Positions 52,619-63,194 of a stretch of DNA of 64,000 nucleotides are shown here, in pieces. Numbering within the stretch: position 1 is the first letter of the stretch; every line of letters starts with the position of its first letter. The stretch is from assembly GCF_026191725.2 (NCBI RefSeq), contig NZ_CP120863.1:3576001-3640000 (forward strand), written 5' to 3'. Below the pieces are notes generated by a model. That model ran no database searches. It saw only the letters and a list, made by a program, of their open reading frames with translations, and was not told the origin of the DNA. This stretch comes from Roseibium porphyridii. Lineage in GTDB: Bacteria > Pseudomonadota > Alphaproteobacteria > Rhizobiales > Stappiaceae. The translations under genes were made by a program, and so were the position numbers.

Positions 52619-54436
52619 TCAAACGCGGGTTCTCTGCGGGTCCGCCACGTCCAGAATACGAAGTTGAACCTTGGGAGTACCCTGCCACGTGTCGATCGAG
52701 AGTGACCCGGCGACATGCAGGTTGCGGCCACGATTTTCAAGCAACATGCGACCGTGGGGCTTGTCATCTGCCTTGAAACAAATGGCTTTCAGAGCTGTTC
52801 CGTCACCGGAAGCCAGCGTAGCGCGCACGTGACCATTGCCAACAACATCGGCGAAAGAAATCCTGTGAGCCGGGAACACAAATACGGGCTCTGAATGTCC
52901 TGCGCCGTAGGGCCCAGCCCGCTCGAGAAGTTCTAGCAGATCGAGCGTCGCGCCGGTCGCCGTCAAAGCTGCGTCGACCTTTAAACTGCGATGGGCTGTT
53001 GCCGCTTCGACATCCGATTTCAACTCAGTATTGAAGAATGCCTCCAACTCCGCCGCCTTCTCGCGGCGCACCGTCAATCCGGCGGCCATGGCGTGTCCGC
53101 CTCCCTTTTCAAGCAACCCGTCTTCTACGGCCTTACGGACGGTCTTGCCTAGATCAACTCCGGGTATCGAGCGGCCAGAGCCTGTCCCTTTTCCTGTCTC
53201 ATCATAGGCAACAGCGAAGGCCGGGCGGCGGTGGCTTTCTTTCAGGCGAGAGGCAATCAGACCAACGATGCCAGGATGCCAGTCTTCGGAACCTGTCAGA
53301 AGAACCGCCGGGTCGCGTTCCTCTAACGCCAGCACAGCTTCAGCTCCGGCCTGTTCCAACATTGCCGCTTCCATAGCCTGGCGTTCGGTGTTGAGCTGAT
53401 CAAGTCGTTCGGCAATGGCACGCGCTTCCATGGGATCTTCAGTTGTCAACAACCTCGCCCCAAGCGCGGCATCGCCAATGCGCCCACCAGCATTAATGCG
53501 TGGACCGATCAAAAATCCCAAGTGGTATGGCGCAGGTTTTCCGCTGACACGTGCGGTGTCTGACAGCGCGGTCAGGCCGTAGTTGCGCCTTTGATGCATC
53601 ACAGCCAGTCCACGTGTGACATAGGCACGGTTCAAGCCGACGAGCGGCACCACGTCACACACGGTGCCGAGCGCTACAAGGTCCAGCAGCGCCATGAGGT
53701 CTGGTTCTTTGCGTCCCTGAAAGACACCGCGCTGTCTCAATTCCCTATTCAGGCCGACCAGAAACAGAAACGTTACGCCAACAGCTGCAAGGTGCCCCTG
53801 ATTGGAAAGATCGTCCTGTCGATTGGGATTGACCAGCGCTGATACGGTCGGCAACGTTTCACCAACTTGGTGATGATCGATCACAACGACATCGAGGTCG
53901 AGACTTTCTGCCGTTTCAAAAGCTTCGAACGATGTGCTGCCACAGTCGAGCGTGACCAGCAGTTCGGCCCCATCTGCGTGCAATGCCTCAATGGCCGGCC
54001 CGTTCGGTCCATAGCCTTCGATAATCCGGTCCGGAATATGGATGACAGGTTCGAGGCCGAGCCATTGCAGATATTTTGCAAACACGGCTGACGAGGTCGC
54101 GCCGTCAACATCATAGTCGCCAAAAATCGCGATCTTTTTGCCAGAAGTCACCGCATCGGCAACTCTTTCAACGGCTGCGTCCAGGTCGACCAGCTTCGAG
54201 GGGTCAGGCATCAGCGATTTGAGCGACGGCTCAAGAAACTGGTTCGCATCTGCCGGCACCACGTCCCTCGCCGCCATCACTCTTGCCAGAACGTCGGGCA
54301 ATCCATGCAGCTGGGATATGGCCATAGCTGACCGTGCCTGGGCTGCACTTAGCCGTTCCCGCCAGGCATTGTCATTTGCGGATTTGGCGACCCCAAGTAC
54401 AAGCCGCCGTTCCTCATCTCCGGTCAACCCGATCAT
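52619..54436 (-). CDS. recJ: Single-strand-specific 5'-3' exonuclease RecJ
   Basis: RecJ degrades single-stranded DNA during recombination and mismatch repair. The 605-residue protein shows the DHH phosphoesterase motifs: IFGDYDVDGATS (motif I), LVTLDCGSTSFE (II), VVIDHHQVGE (III) and ALVNPNRQDD. Then come GPRINAGGRIGDAALGARLL and the DHHA1 region with GGGHAMAAG. A final OB-fold ends near VQLRILDVADP. It lies 11 bases after glpX and is the last gene of the alaC-hom-glpX-recJ run, an order I recall as conserved in many alphaproteobacteria. Confidence 0.96.
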   Translation of the reverse strand: MIGLTGDEERRLVLGVAKSANDNAWRERLSAAQARSAMAISQLHGLPDVLARVMAARDVVPADANQFLEPSLKSLMPDPSKLVDLDAAVERVADAVTSGKKIAIFGDYDVDGATSSAVFAKYLQWLGLEPVIHIPDRIIEGYGPNGPAIEALHADGAELLVTLDCGSTSFEAFETAESLDLDVVVIDHHQVGETLPTVSALVNPNRQDDLSNQGHLAAVGVTFLFLVGLNRELRQRGVFQGRKEPDLMALLDLVALGTVCDVVPLVGLNRAYVTRGLAVMHQRRNYGLTALSDTARVSGKPAPYHLGFLIGPRINAGGRIGDAALGARLLTTEDPMEARAIAERLDQLNTERQAMEAAMLEQAGAEAVLALEERDPAVLLTGSEDWHPGIVGLIASRLKESHRRPAFAVAYDETGKGTGSGRSIPGVDLGKTVRKAVEDGLLEKGGGHAMAAGLTVRREKAAELEAFFNTELKSDVEAATAHRSLKVDAALTATGATLDLLELLERAGPYGAGHSEPVFVFPAHRISFADVVGNGHVRATLASGDGTALKAICFKADDKPHGRMLLENRGRNLHVAGSLSIDTWQGTPKVQLRILDVADPQRTRV

Positions 54437-54447
54437 TCAGTCCCGGC

Positions 54448-55443
54448 TTAATCCAAATGGAATTTTTCAAGATCCGTGTGCTGGGCCTTAATGTAGCGAA
54501 CGGTACCTGTGGACGAGCGCATAACCACGGTATGGGTGGTGATATGGTTCCGACCGAAGCGTACACCTTGAAGGAAATTTCCGTCAGTAACGCCGGTCGC
54601 CGCAAACAAGACGTCGGGCCCTGCCATTTCCTCCAGCGTGTATTTCTTCTTGATGTCTTCAATACCCATACGGTGCGCGCGCTCAACCTGTTCATCGCGC
54701 GTGATGACGAGCCGCGACTGCATCTGACCGCCAATACAGCGAAGCGCAGCAGCTGCCAGAACGCCTTCTGGTGCTCCTCCGATCCCGGTATAGATGTCGA
54801 TGCCGGTTTCATCAGAATCCGTTGTATGAATGACGCCAGCAACATCGCCGTCACCAATAAGACGTATCGCAGCACCAGTGGCCCGTATTTCCTCGATCAA
54901 TCTGGCGTGACGCGGACGGTCTAGAACACAGGCCGTGATCTCTTCTATCTTGACGCCCTTTTCTTTCGCAACTGCCGCCAAGTTCTCTGCTATCGGCGCA
55001 TCAAGATCGATCAGCCCCTTCGGATATCCGGGACCGATGGCGATCTTGTCCATATAGCTGTCAGGTGCATTAAGGAGATCATTTTCAGGCGCCAAGGCAA
55101 TGACGGCCAGTGAATTCGGCAGGTTTTTGGCGCAAATGGTCGTGCCTTCCAGTGGATCCAGGGCGATATCAACTTTTGGCCCCTGTTTGGTTCCGACATT
55201 CTCACCGATATAGAGCATCGGGGCTTCGTCGCGTTCGCCCTCGCCAATCACTACCGTGCCATCGATCGGGAGCCTGTTGAGTTCCCGGCGCATTGCGTCC
55301 ACCGCTGCCTGGTCAGCCGCCATCTCATCGCCATGACCACGCAGACGTGCAGCCGACACGGCCGCTCTTTCACTGACACGCGCCAGTTCCAACGTCAGAA
55401 TTCGGTCAAGTCCACTTGCCGGCTGATTTTCAGATTCGGACAT
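54448..55443 (-). CDS. glpX: Class II fructose-1,6-bisphosphatase GlpX
   Basis: Hydrolyses fructose 1,6-bisphosphate in gluconeogenesis and some Calvin-type pathways. The 331-residue protein has VVIGEGERDEAPMLYIGE, the metal site DPLEGTTICAKN, GYPKGLIDLDAPI-type segment, LIGDGDVAGVI and YTGIGGAPEGVLAAAALRCIGGQ, all specific for GlpX. ATG 55443 is chosen because GGAG stands six bases upstream; nearby ATG 55449 would leave no space. It lies 51 bases after hom and 11 before recJ, probably in one operon. Confidence 0.96.
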   Translation of the reverse strand: MSESENQPASGLDRILTLELARVSERAAVSAARLRGHGDEMAADQAAVDAMRRELNRLPIDGTVVIGEGERDEAPMLYIGENVGTKQGPKVDIALDPLEGTTICAKNLPNSLAVIALAPENDLLNAPDSYMDKIAIGPGYPKGLIDLDAPIAENLAAVAKEKGVKIEEITACVLDRPRHARLIEEIRATGAAIRLIGDGDVAGVIHTTDSDETGIDIYTGIGGAPEGVLAAAALRCIGGQMQSRLVITRDEQVERAHRMGIEDIKKKYTLEEMAGPDVLFAATGVTDGNFLQGVRFGRNHITTHTVVMRSSTGTVRYIKAQHTDLEKFHLD

Positions 55444-55494
55444 CAACATCTCCAGTCTCTTTTCCCGCAAGACACCTGGGCGGGCACACACACA

Positions 55495-56817
55495 TCAGTT
55501 CAGGTTTTCGATCCGGATCATTTGCGGTTTCTCGGCAACAACCCCTTTCGACATGATCACCTCCAGAGCCTCCTTAATGGCAACTTCTGTGGTTTCATAA
55601 GTGATCAGTATGACAGGTTGAGGCGCGTCCTCATCGTATTTTCCAGGCGCTTCGCTGCCGGCATGCCGTTTCTGAACGATCGATTCAAGAGAAATACCGG
55701 CATTGCCCATGCAATGAGCGATTTCTGCGAAGGCTCCGGGTCGATCATAGACCGAGAGCCGAATGTAGTACCCACCTTCATGCAAACGCATTCGCGCCCG
55801 CTGATAGTCTTTGAGGTCCACAGCCAGCATGCCAAGCACCGGCGTCCGGTCACCCCGGGCCACATCCGCAACATCGGCGACAACGGCCGACGCTGTCGCA
55901 TCGCCGCCTGCCCCCGGGCCTGCCAATACGATTTCACCGACAAAATCGCCATCAACCGCCACGGCGTTCAAAACACCATCGACCTGTGCAATGGCCGAGT
56001 TTTTAGGAACCATGGTCGGGTGCACGCGTTGCTCTATGCCGGTCTCGGTCTGCTGGGCCACACCAAGCAGTTTGATGCGGTACCCCAATTCATCCGCGGC
56101 CTGAATATCTGCCGTTGTAATGGACGTGATGCCTTCCAGATAGATGTCATCGCTGGCAATCCTGGTACCGAATGCAAGACTGGTCAGAATGACGAGCTTA
56201 TGCGCTGTGTCATTGCCTTCAATGTCGAAAGTCGGGTCGGCTTCGGCGTATCCCAGCCGCTGAGCATCAGACAGGCAGTCCTCAAAGCTGATGCCCTCTG
56301 CTTCCATCCGCGTCAGGATATAATTGCACGTGCCGTTCAAAATCCCATAAACGCGGCTAATGCCATTGCCTGACATCGATTCCCGCAACGTCTTTACAAT
56401 CGGAATTCCACCGGCAACGGCCGCTTCATAGTTGAGGCACGCACCGTTGGCTTCAGCGATCTCTGCAAGAGCAACGCCGTGCCGGGCCAGCAAGGCCTTG
56501 TTGGCCGTGACAACATGAATGCCACGTGCAAGCGCAGCTCTGACGCTGTCTTCTGCAGGCCCGCTGTCTCCGCCAATCAGTTCGACAAAGACATCGATAT
56601 CGCCTTTTTCCGCCATTTCGACGGGGTCGGTAAACCACTCGAATCCGGAAACATCAAAACCACGATCCTTGTTGCGATCGCGGGCGCTAACAGCGGTCAC
56701 GGAAACCGAGCGCCCCGTGCTACGGGCAATCTGGTCGCCGTGTTTTGCCAGGAGGCGCAAGACGGATGCACCCACAGTGCCCAGACCAGCGACGCCGACT
56801 TTCAATGTTTCAGCCAT
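55495..56817 (-). CDS. hom: Homoserine dehydrogenase
   Basis: Reduces aspartate semialdehyde to homoserine for threonine and methionine synthesis. The 440-residue protein has an NAD(P)-binding start VGVAGLGTVGASVLRLL, the substrate region GILNGTCNYILTRME, and the active-site signature ADPTFDIEGNDTAHKLVIL with the catalytic Lys. A C-terminal ACT domain (YYIRLSVYDRPGAFAEIAHCMGNAGISLESIVQ) indicates feedback control by an amino acid, usually threonine. It lies 23 bases downstream of alaC. Confidence 0.96.
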   Translation of the reverse strand: MAETLKVGVAGLGTVGASVLRLLAKHGDQIARSTGRSVSVTAVSARDRNKDRGFDVSGFEWFTDPVEMAEKGDIDVFVELIGGDSGPAEDSVRAALARGIHVVTANKALLARHGVALAEIAEANGACLNYEAAVAGGIPIVKTLRESMSGNGISRVYGILNGTCNYILTRMEAEGISFEDCLSDAQRLGYAEADPTFDIEGNDTAHKLVILTSLAFGTRIASDDIYLEGITSITTADIQAADELGYRIKLLGVAQQTETGIEQRVHPTMVPKNSAIAQVDGVLNAVAVDGDFVGEIVLAGPGAGGDATASAVVADVADVARGDRTPVLGMLAVDLKDYQRARMRLHEGGYYIRLSVYDRPGAFAEIAHCMGNAGISLESIVQKRHAGSEAPGKYDEDAPQPVILITYETTEVAIKEALEVIMSKGVVAEKPQMIRIENLN

Positions 56818-56840
56818 ATGAGAAATGGATCCAGTTCCGT

Positions 56841-58058
56841 TTAACCAGAGGTATCGAGCGGGATGACGTTGTGCAGCTTTTGCTCCGCGGTTTCAAGGAA
56901 GCGGCGGACATTTCTCGCGGCTTGGCGAAGTCTCTGCTCGTTTTCCACCAGACCGATGCGCACATAGTCATCGCCGTGTTCTCCAAACCCGATTCCCGGT
57001 GCAACCGCGACTTCTGCTCGCTCCAACAAAAGCTTTGAGAACTCCAGACTCCCTAGCGAGCGGAAACTTTCCGGAATCGGTGCCCAGCAAAACATGCTGG
57101 CTTCCGGAGCCGGAATATCCCAACCAGCTCTGCCAAAGCTTTCCACGACCACGTCGCGCCGACGCTTATAGGTTTCGCGCGTTTCCTTTATGCAGTCTTC
57201 GGGACCGTTAAGGGCAGCAGCGGCGGCGACCTGAATTGGAGTGAAGGCACCATAATCCAGGTAGGACTTTACCCTCGCCAGCGCGCCGACAAGCCTTTCA
57301 TTGCCGACTGCAAACCCCATGCGCCAACCGGGCATTGAAAATGTCTTGGACAGCGAGGTGAATTCCACAGTGATATCCATTGCCCCGGGCACCTGAAGTA
57401 CCGAGGGTGGCGGCGTATCGCCAAAATAGATTTCCGAATAGGCCAGATCTGAAAGAATGAAGATGTTGTGCTTGCGTGCGAATGCGACCACGTCCCGGTA
57501 GAAGTCCAGATCGGCGCAAAATGCCGTCGGATTGGCTGGATAGCAAAGGATGATCGCAATTGGCTTCGGAACCGAGTGAATGACCGCTCTCTCAAGTGCT
57601 TCAAAGAATGAAGGGCCCGGTTCGGCTGGAATGTTGCGGATCGAAGCGCCCGCCATCAGAAATCCGAACGTGTGGATCGGGTAGCTCGGATTGGGGCTTA
57701 GAATCACATCGCCAGGAGCAGAAATGGCTTGGGCCATATTGGCAAAGCCTTCCTTGGATCCAAGTGTCGCGATTACCTGTGTATCGGGATCGAGCTTCAC
57801 GCCAAAACGGCGTTCATAATAGGCAGCCTGCGCCTTCCGCAGCCCATTAATGCCCTTTGAGGCTGAATATCGATGCGTCCGGGGGTCTTGTACAACTTCC
57901 GTCAGCTTGTCGACGATGTGTTGCGGTGTCGCCAGATCCGGGTTGCCCATGCCAAGATCAATGATGTCCGCCCCTGCCCCACGCGCCTTCGCTTTCAGAC
58001 GGTTGACTTGTTCGAACACATACGGCGGCAGCCGTTTGATCTTGTGGAATTCCTCCAT
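56841..58058 (-). CDS. alaC: PLP-dependent aminotransferase, AlaC type
   Basis: A 405-residue class I/II aminotransferase. It starts FHKIKRLPPYVFEQVNRLK and has DLGMGNPDLATPQHIVDKL, NPSYPIHTFGFLMAGA, YPANPTAF, SDLAYSEIYFGD and the PLP-binding Lys in TSLSKTFSMPGWRMGF (about residue 238). The C-terminal Arg for the carboxylate lies in DDYVRIGLVENEQRL. AlaC-type enzymes make alanine from pyruvate; proteins of this group next to hom in alphaproteobacteria may instead serve aspartate- or homoserine-family amino acids. The start has GGAAC upstream. Confidence 0.9.
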   Translation of the reverse strand: MEEFHKIKRLPPYVFEQVNRLKAKARGAGADIIDLGMGNPDLATPQHIVDKLTEVVQDPRTHRYSASKGINGLRKAQAAYYERRFGVKLDPDTQVIATLGSKEGFANMAQAISAPGDVILSPNPSYPIHTFGFLMAGASIRNIPAEPGPSFFEALERAVIHSVPKPIAIILCYPANPTAFCADLDFYRDVVAFARKHNIFILSDLAYSEIYFGDTPPPSVLQVPGAMDITVEFTSLSKTFSMPGWRMGFAVGNERLVGALARVKSYLDYGAFTPIQVAAAAALNGPEDCIKETRETYKRRRDVVVESFGRAGWDIPAPEASMFCWAPIPESFRSLGSLEFSKLLLERAEVAVAPGIGFGEHGDDYVRIGLVENEQRLRQAARNVRRFLETAEQKLHNVIPLDTSG

Positions 58059-58453
58059 GGCGCGGTTCCTTGCGAGATTTCATGACTGTCGACGCCAATG
58101 CGGGAGGCGTGGCGCGGACGCGGCGGGGGTCTTTTAGCAGGCCGGATCAGATTACGCACCCGTCTTTGCATCGCAAATCATCTAATTTTTGCACGGAATT
58201 TAGCCGCAGAACGCATCTTAAAAAACTGAACCGATTTAATTCAAATGTATGCCAAGGATATGGCCAAGCATTGTACCTTTGCGGCGGTAAAAGCTGCGAT
58301 GCCGTCTTTCAGATTGTCGGTTGTTTCGCGCGGAGAAAATTCAGCACTTCGCCAAATACGAAAGACCCTGAAACGCAAGGTCGGATGAAAAATTCCCTTT
58401 CAGATCAAACGCTGCCTTGATTGAAGAATTGACCTCACCGCAGATGTCCTGCC
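58059..58453. promoter_or_regulatory. Intergenic region upstream of the alaC-hom-glpX-recJ operon
   Basis: This 395-base gap has no convincing gene. It should carry the promoter of the alaC operon on the minus strand. I see no riboswitch-like or attenuator structure, and no clear -35/-10 pair by eye. Confidence 0.4.
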
Positions 58454-58696
58454 TCATTCGCCGGCGAGCGATTCCAGATAAGCTTCCGTCTGCTTTCGAT
58501 CTTCGGGATTGATCAATCCTCTTGGCTCACCTGTATTGACTATTGGGCCATAGCCTTTCGGCGCCGGCACATTGGTATTCCGGGGCCCAGGATCAGTCTT
58601 GAGCGCATCAACCAGAGGCGTACCGGGCCCCACTGCGCATGAGGCAAGTGCGAGCAACAACGTCGATGCCAGTACGCGTGCGCATCTGTTTCGCAT
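58454..58696 (-). CDS. Small lipoprotein, unknown
   Basis: An 80-residue protein with a lipoprotein signal (TLLLALASC, lipobox LASC). The mature part is hydrophilic, Pro/Gly-rich and includes PAPKGYGPIVNTGEPRGLINPEDRKQTEAYLESLAGE. The C-terminal 15 residues form a helix. AAGGG stands upstream of ATG 58696. The pattern (small lipoprotein ending LINPEDRKQTEAYLESL) seems familiar from Rhizobiales genomes, but I know no function. It is divergent from phaC. Confidence 0.75.
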   Translation of the reverse strand: MRNRCARVLASTLLLALASCAVGPGTPLVDALKTDPGPRNTNVPAPKGYGPIVNTGEPRGLINPEDRKQTEAYLESLAGE

Positions 58697-59035
58697 TTTC
58701 AATTAGCCCTTTCCGGGTGTGCCCCAGCCGACCATGCGGCTGTCACAATATCCGATTACTTGATCCTGCTTTCTGGCGATTCCACAAGAGGCGACAACCT
58801 TTTTCGGCCTGAATCATGATTTGAATTTCTCACGCAAGCGAATGAGCCTGACAAAACCAGCCATTTTGGTGTCCACTTTTAACCAATCGACGGAAACAGA
58901 CCCTTGTGTCATAGATATCTGATAGTTCAAAATACCAGCGAAATTATAACAAGATAACGCATTTGAACGCACACGGTCTCGAGAGCCAGGATTGGAGACC
59001 GTATGAAGCGCGAAAACCGGAGGGAACCTCTGCCA
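58697..59035. promoter_or_regulatory. Divergent region between the small lipoprotein and phaC
   Basis: About 340 bases without a recognisable gene. AT-rich stretches at 58740-58780 and 58915-58960 are the likely promoter regions. In the alternative start of phaC at 59003, the last 33 bases would be coding. Confidence 0.35.
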
Positions 59036-60841
59036 ATGGCTGACGATCGCCAGCACCCGATGTTGCAATACATAATCAACAATCCTGAAGCTTTTGCCCA
59101 AAACCTGGCAAAAACACTGGAACAGGCCGGCAAGGCTCTCGCCGCCTATATCGAGCCTCGGGAACAGGGCAAGATCAAGCATGAGTCGACCGATGAGTTG
59201 ACCGGCGTTGTCAAAACATTGGCCCAGGTGGGTGAATACTGGACTTCCGATCCGCAGCGCGCAATCGAAGCGCAGTCACGCCTTTGGAGCGGCTACATTG
59301 ACCTCTGGAACTCATCGCTGAAAAGAATGATGGGGGAAACCTCGGAACCGGCAGTTGAAACACCCCCCCGAGACAAGCGCTTTGCCGATCCTGATTGGGA
59401 AAACAATCAGTTTTTCGATTTCATCAAGCAGCTCTATCTGATCACCAGTAAGTGGGCTGAGGACATGGTCCATGACGCCCATGGACTTGATGAACACACG
59501 CGCCACAAGGCGGAATTCTACGTCACCCAGATCGCAAATGCCGTTTCGCCGTCAAACTTCGTCTTGACCAATCCCGAATTGCTGCGCCTGACAATGGAGA
59601 GCAACGGCGAAAACCTGGTAAAGGGCATGCAGCACCTGGTTGAAGACCTGAAGACCGGTGAAGGCGAACTCAAGATCAGGCAAACGGACCCTTCGAAATT
59701 CAAACTAGGCGACAATCTCGGAAATACGCCCGGCAAAGTGATTTCCCAGAATGACGTCTGCCAGGTTGTTCAGTATACGCCGACCACGACAGATGTCCTC
59801 AAGCGCCCTCTCCTGGTCGTACCACCATGGATCAACAAGTTCTATATCCTCGATCTCAATCCCGAAAAATCCTTCATCAAATGGGCTGTTGACCAAGGGC
59901 ACACGGTATTCGTGATCTCCTGGGTGAACCCTGACGAACGGCAGGCTCAAAAAAGCTTTGAGCACTATATGAAAGAAGGCATTCTCAACACGCTCGACGT
60001 CATCAAGAAAACCACACGCCAATCGGAAGTGAATTCCATCGGATATTGTGTCGGCGGAACGCTGCTGGCCGTCACACTTGCCTATATGGCTCGAACTGGC
60101 GACGACCGTATCAAAACCTCTACCTTTTTCACGACCCAGGTCGACTTCACCTTTGCCGGTGATCTGAAGGTATTTGTCGATGAGGAACAGATCTCCATTT
60201 TGGAAAAACGCATGGAGGAACAGGGTTATCTGGATGGTTCCAAAATGTCCTCGGCCTTCAACATGCTACGGTCCAACGACCTAATCTGGTCCTATGTGGT
60301 CAACAACTATCTGAAGGGAAAAGAGCCGTTCCCGTTTGACCTGCTCTACTGGAATTCAGATTCCACCCGCATGCCGGCCGCCAATCACTCCTTCTATCTG
60401 CGCAATTGTTATCTCGACAACAAACTTTCCAAGGGTGAAATGGAAATCGCCGGAGAGACGCTTGATTTGCAGGATGTCAAAATCCCGATTTTCAATCTGG
60501 CAACGCGGGAAGATCATATCGCCCCACCTAAATCCGTGTTTGTAGGCTCAGGATGTTTTGGCGGACCTGTTGAATATGTCCTTGCCGGGTCAGGCCACAT
60601 TGCCGGCGTCGTCAATCCGCCTGCCAAAAACAAATACCAGTATTGGACCGGAAGAGAACCCAAAGGCACGCTTGAGAATTGGCTGAAGAAGGCCAAGGAA
60701 CATCCCGGTTCCTGGTGGCCCTACTGGGATCAATGGATCCGCTCAAACGATGACACCTTAGCGAAGGCGCGAAAACCGGGTGCCAATCGTACCAAGATCC
60801 TGGAAGATGCGCCTGGCTCCTACGTGATGACTAAGGTTTAG
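59036..60841 (+). CDS. phaC: Class I poly(3-hydroxyalkanoate) synthase PhaC
   Basis: Polymerises 3-hydroxyacyl-CoA into intracellular polyester granules. From ATG 59036 the protein has 601 residues. The lipase-like box is GYCVGG with the nucleophilic Cys, followed by the acid Asp in TREDHIAPP and the His in GSGHIAGV. The Cys-to-Asp and Asp-to-His spacing agrees with class I enzymes. The PhaC N-terminal domain shows [19 protein letters not shown] and the core [30 protein letters not shown] lies about ten bases before this start; ATG 59003 with GGAG five bases before it is an alternative. No phaA, phaB, phaR or phasin gene is adjacent. Confidence 0.95.
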   Translation: MADDRQHPMLQYIINNPEAFAQNLAKTLEQAGKALAAYIEPREQGKIKHESTDELTGVVKTLAQVGEYWTSDPQRAIEAQSRLWSGYIDLWNSSLKRMMGETSEPAVETPPRDKRFADPDWENNQFFDFIKQLYLITSKWAEDMVHDAHGLDEHTRHKAEFYVTQIANAVSPSNFVLTNPELLRLTMESNGENLVKGMQHLVEDLKTGEGELKIRQTDPSKFKLGDNLGNTPGKVISQNDVCQVVQYTPTTTDVLKRPLLVVPPWINKFYILDLNPEKSFIKWAVDQGHTVFVISWVNPDERQAQKSFEHYMKEGILNTLDVIKKTTRQSEVNSIGYCVGGTLLAVTLAYMARTGDDRIKTSTFFTTQVDFTFAGDLKVFVDEEQISILEKRMEEQGYLDGSKMSSAFNMLRSNDLIWSYVVNNYLKGKEPFPFDLLYWNSDSTRMPAANHSFYLRNCYLDNKLSKGEMEIAGETLDLQDVKIPIFNLATREDHIAPPKSVFVGSGCFGGPVEYVLAGSGHIAGVVNPPAKNKYQYWTGREPKGTLENWLKKAKEHPGSWWPYWDQWIRSNDDTLAKARKPGANRTKILEDAPGSYVMTKV

Positions 60842-60872
60842 AGCCTGGTCAAACGCACATAATTGTTGGCGA

Positions 60873-63194
60873 TCACCCTGAGCGCGCACCGAGGGGCATT
60901 GAGGTCATCGCCAGCAGTTTGCCAAGCTTGTCTGCACTCATCGGACGACCAAAGTGGAAACCTTGAACGATTTCACACTGGCAGCTTGCAAGAAAGGCCT
61001 GCTGCTTTGCCGTTTCCACGCCTTCAGCAACCACGCAAAGCCCCAATTCCCGCCCGAGTGAAATAATGGCGCGCGCAATGCTGCGGTCGCTTTCGTCAAA
61101 GTCGAGATCCCGGATGAAACTCCGATCGATTTTGAGCCTCGTTAGCGGGAAACTTTTCAATGACGCCAGGCTGGAATAACCCGTACCAAAATCATCAATG
61201 GCCAGGTTCACCCCAATGTGCCGGAAGCCTTCCATCAATTTCACAGCCTGTTCGGCATTCTGGATCAAGAGGCTTTCGGTCAATTCGAGTTCCAGAAACT
61301 GTGCCGGCAGGCCAGCGTCGGCAAGAGCTGCCGAGACATCTGCAATAAGGCCTGTGTCCCGGAACTGCCTGGCGGATACGTTGACGCCAACTGAAATGGG
61401 CGCGAATCCCTTGTCCTGCCATTTCTTGTTCTGACGGCAAGCTTCATGCATTACCCACCGTCCAAGCGGAACAATCAGACCACTGTCCTCTGCAAGAGCG
61501 ATGAACTCTGCCGGCATCAAGCGGCCCAGCGCGCTGTGCTGCCAACGAACGAGGGCTTCCGCTCCAACTATACGTCCGCTTTCCAGGTTGTATTGCGGCT
61601 GATACTCGAGGAAAAATTCACCGCTTTCAATGCCGGTGCGCATTTCTTCAAGCAGGGTCAACCGGTTCAGCGATTTTTCCGGGCGTGTCTGCTCAAATAC
61701 CTTGAAACCATCCCGCCCGGACGACTTGGCTTCAAACATTGCCTTGTCTGCATTCCGCAACAACTCGGCGGCATCGGCGGCGTCTTCTGGATAGCAAGCA
61801 GCTCCGATGCTGCAGGTGATGTGAAAGGAAAGGTCACCAATACGAATTGTTTTGATAATCTCGTCACGCAAACGGCCCATGAAGCTAGCCAGTTCTCGTT
61901 TTTGCGCAGCCTCACCATCCAAAATCAGAACAAACTCGTCGCCGCCAAAGCGGATGGCTTCATGGGCGTGACCATGCAAGGACATGATACGCTCTGCGAC
62001 AATCATCAACACCTGATCGCCGATCGCGTGCCCGAAGCTATCGTTCACGATCTTGAAATTATCCAGATCGACGAAGACGACTGCAACGGGACCACCTGTG
62101 TCATGGCTGGCAGTGATTTTCTGTTCAAGCTTGGCCTTGAACTCATGTCTGTTGGGCAGGCCAGTCAGAACATCATGATTTGCAAGATATCGGATACGAC
62201 TTTCCGCCCTGTCCTTTTCAACGGCGATGGAAGCCAGGCGTGCAGCTTCCCGGGCCAAGTTCTGTTCGTTGTCGCTGGGCGCTCTTACCTCGTTTGAATA
62301 GAGGCCAAATGTCCCGAGCAGCTTCGTGTCCTGCCCGAAAAATGGCATGGACCAGCAGGAGCGCATATCAAACTGAGACACGACGTCGATGAAGTCTTCC
62401 CATAGCGGATCGTTCAATATGTCTTCAACAATGACGCACTCTTGTCGAAAGGCAGCTGTTCCGCATGAACCGGCTTTTGGTCCGATAGGAACACCATTAG
62501 CAGCTTCAAGATAAGCCTTTGGTAAAGAAGGTCCCGAACTGCTGAGTAAGTGTTCACCGCTCTCGTCAAGCAGCATCACTGACCCCATGACGCCTTCCAT
62601 CTGGCTTTCGATCGCCAGGACGAGTGTATCCAGAACATCGCTTATAGGTGCTCCCGTCGCGATTTTCTGTAGGACCTGGTTCTGTCCTTGCTGCAAAAGT
62701 TCTGCATTCTTGCGTGCAGTAATGTCTCGACAAATACCCACGATACCGACAGACACTCCTTCCCTATCGATCACAGGAAATTTGGAAGACGAAAACCACT
62801 TTCGCTTGCCATTCGGGAGGATCAGCAGCTCTTCGAAATCGTATTTCGCCTCTTGTGACGACATGATTTCGTCTTCGGCAGAAAGGAAGGCACTGCCTAT
62901 GGGTTGAGAATGAAGATCCAGATCCGTTTTGCCAATCAGATCCGAGCTGGCCTCGCAACCGATGTCGAGGGCGATCTGACGATTAGCCATGACAAAACGG
63001 CTGTGGCGATCCTTGACAAAAATATAGTCGGCCACCTGGTTCACGAGTGTGGTCAACCAGGCGCCGTTTGGTCGGAGTTCATCACTTTTGCTCAGATGGC
63101 TGATCTTGTTGAGACGGGCAAGCTCGGTCGCCAATGAGACGAGGTCATCTGCATTCGCGACATTCTCGACATGCTTGCTCTCGGGCAAGTCCAT
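60873..63194 (-). CDS. PAS-GAF-GGDEF-EAL cyclic-di-GMP signalling protein
   Basis: A 773-residue soluble signalling protein. A short coil is followed by a PAS domain (about 45-165, DYIFVKDRHSRFVMANRQIALDIG), a GAF domain (about 170-325, VPIGPKAGSCGTAAFRQ), a GGDEF domain with intact RFGGDEFVLIL, and an EAL domain. EAL catalytic residues are present: EALVRW, ELTESLL, IDDFGTGYSSL with KIDRSFI, and VAEGVET. No RxxD inhibitory site precedes GGDEF. Both synthesis and breakdown of c-di-GMP are thus possible, with the balance set by PAS/GAF ligands. No membrane segment is seen. Confidence 0.95.
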   Translation of the reverse strand: MDLPESKHVENVANADDLVSLATELARLNKISHLSKSDELRPNGAWLTTLVNQVADYIFVKDRHSRFVMANRQIALDIGCEASSDLIGKTDLDLHSQPIGSAFLSAEDEIMSSQEAKYDFEELLILPNGKRKWFSSSKFPVIDREGVSVGIVGICRDITARKNAELLQQGQNQVLQKIATGAPISDVLDTLVLAIESQMEGVMGSVMLLDESGEHLLSSSGPSLPKAYLEAANGVPIGPKAGSCGTAAFRQECVIVEDILNDPLWEDFIDVVSQFDMRSCWSMPFFGQDTKLLGTFGLYSNEVRAPSDNEQNLAREAARLASIAVEKDRAESRIRYLANHDVLTGLPNRHEFKAKLEQKITASHDTGGPVAVVFVDLDNFKIVNDSFGHAIGDQVLMIVAERIMSLHGHAHEAIRFGGDEFVLILDGEAAQKRELASFMGRLRDEIIKTIRIGDLSFHITCSIGAACYPEDAADAAELLRNADKAMFEAKSSGRDGFKVFEQTRPEKSLNRLTLLEEMRTGIESGEFFLEYQPQYNLESGRIVGAEALVRWQHSALGRLMPAEFIALAEDSGLIVPLGRWVMHEACRQNKKWQDKGFAPISVGVNVSARQFRDTGLIADVSAALADAGLPAQFLELELTESLLIQNAEQAVKLMEGFRHIGVNLAIDDFGTGYSSLASLKSFPLTRLKIDRSFIRDLDFDESDRSIARAIISLGRELGLCVVAEGVETAKQQAFLASCQCEIVQGFHFGRPMSADKLGKLLAMTSMPLGARSG

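Noticed and set aside
55333..56373. Plus-strand open frame of 346 codons opposite glpX and hom
   Set aside because: Spans the ends of two well-supported genes on the other strand and lacks any motif.
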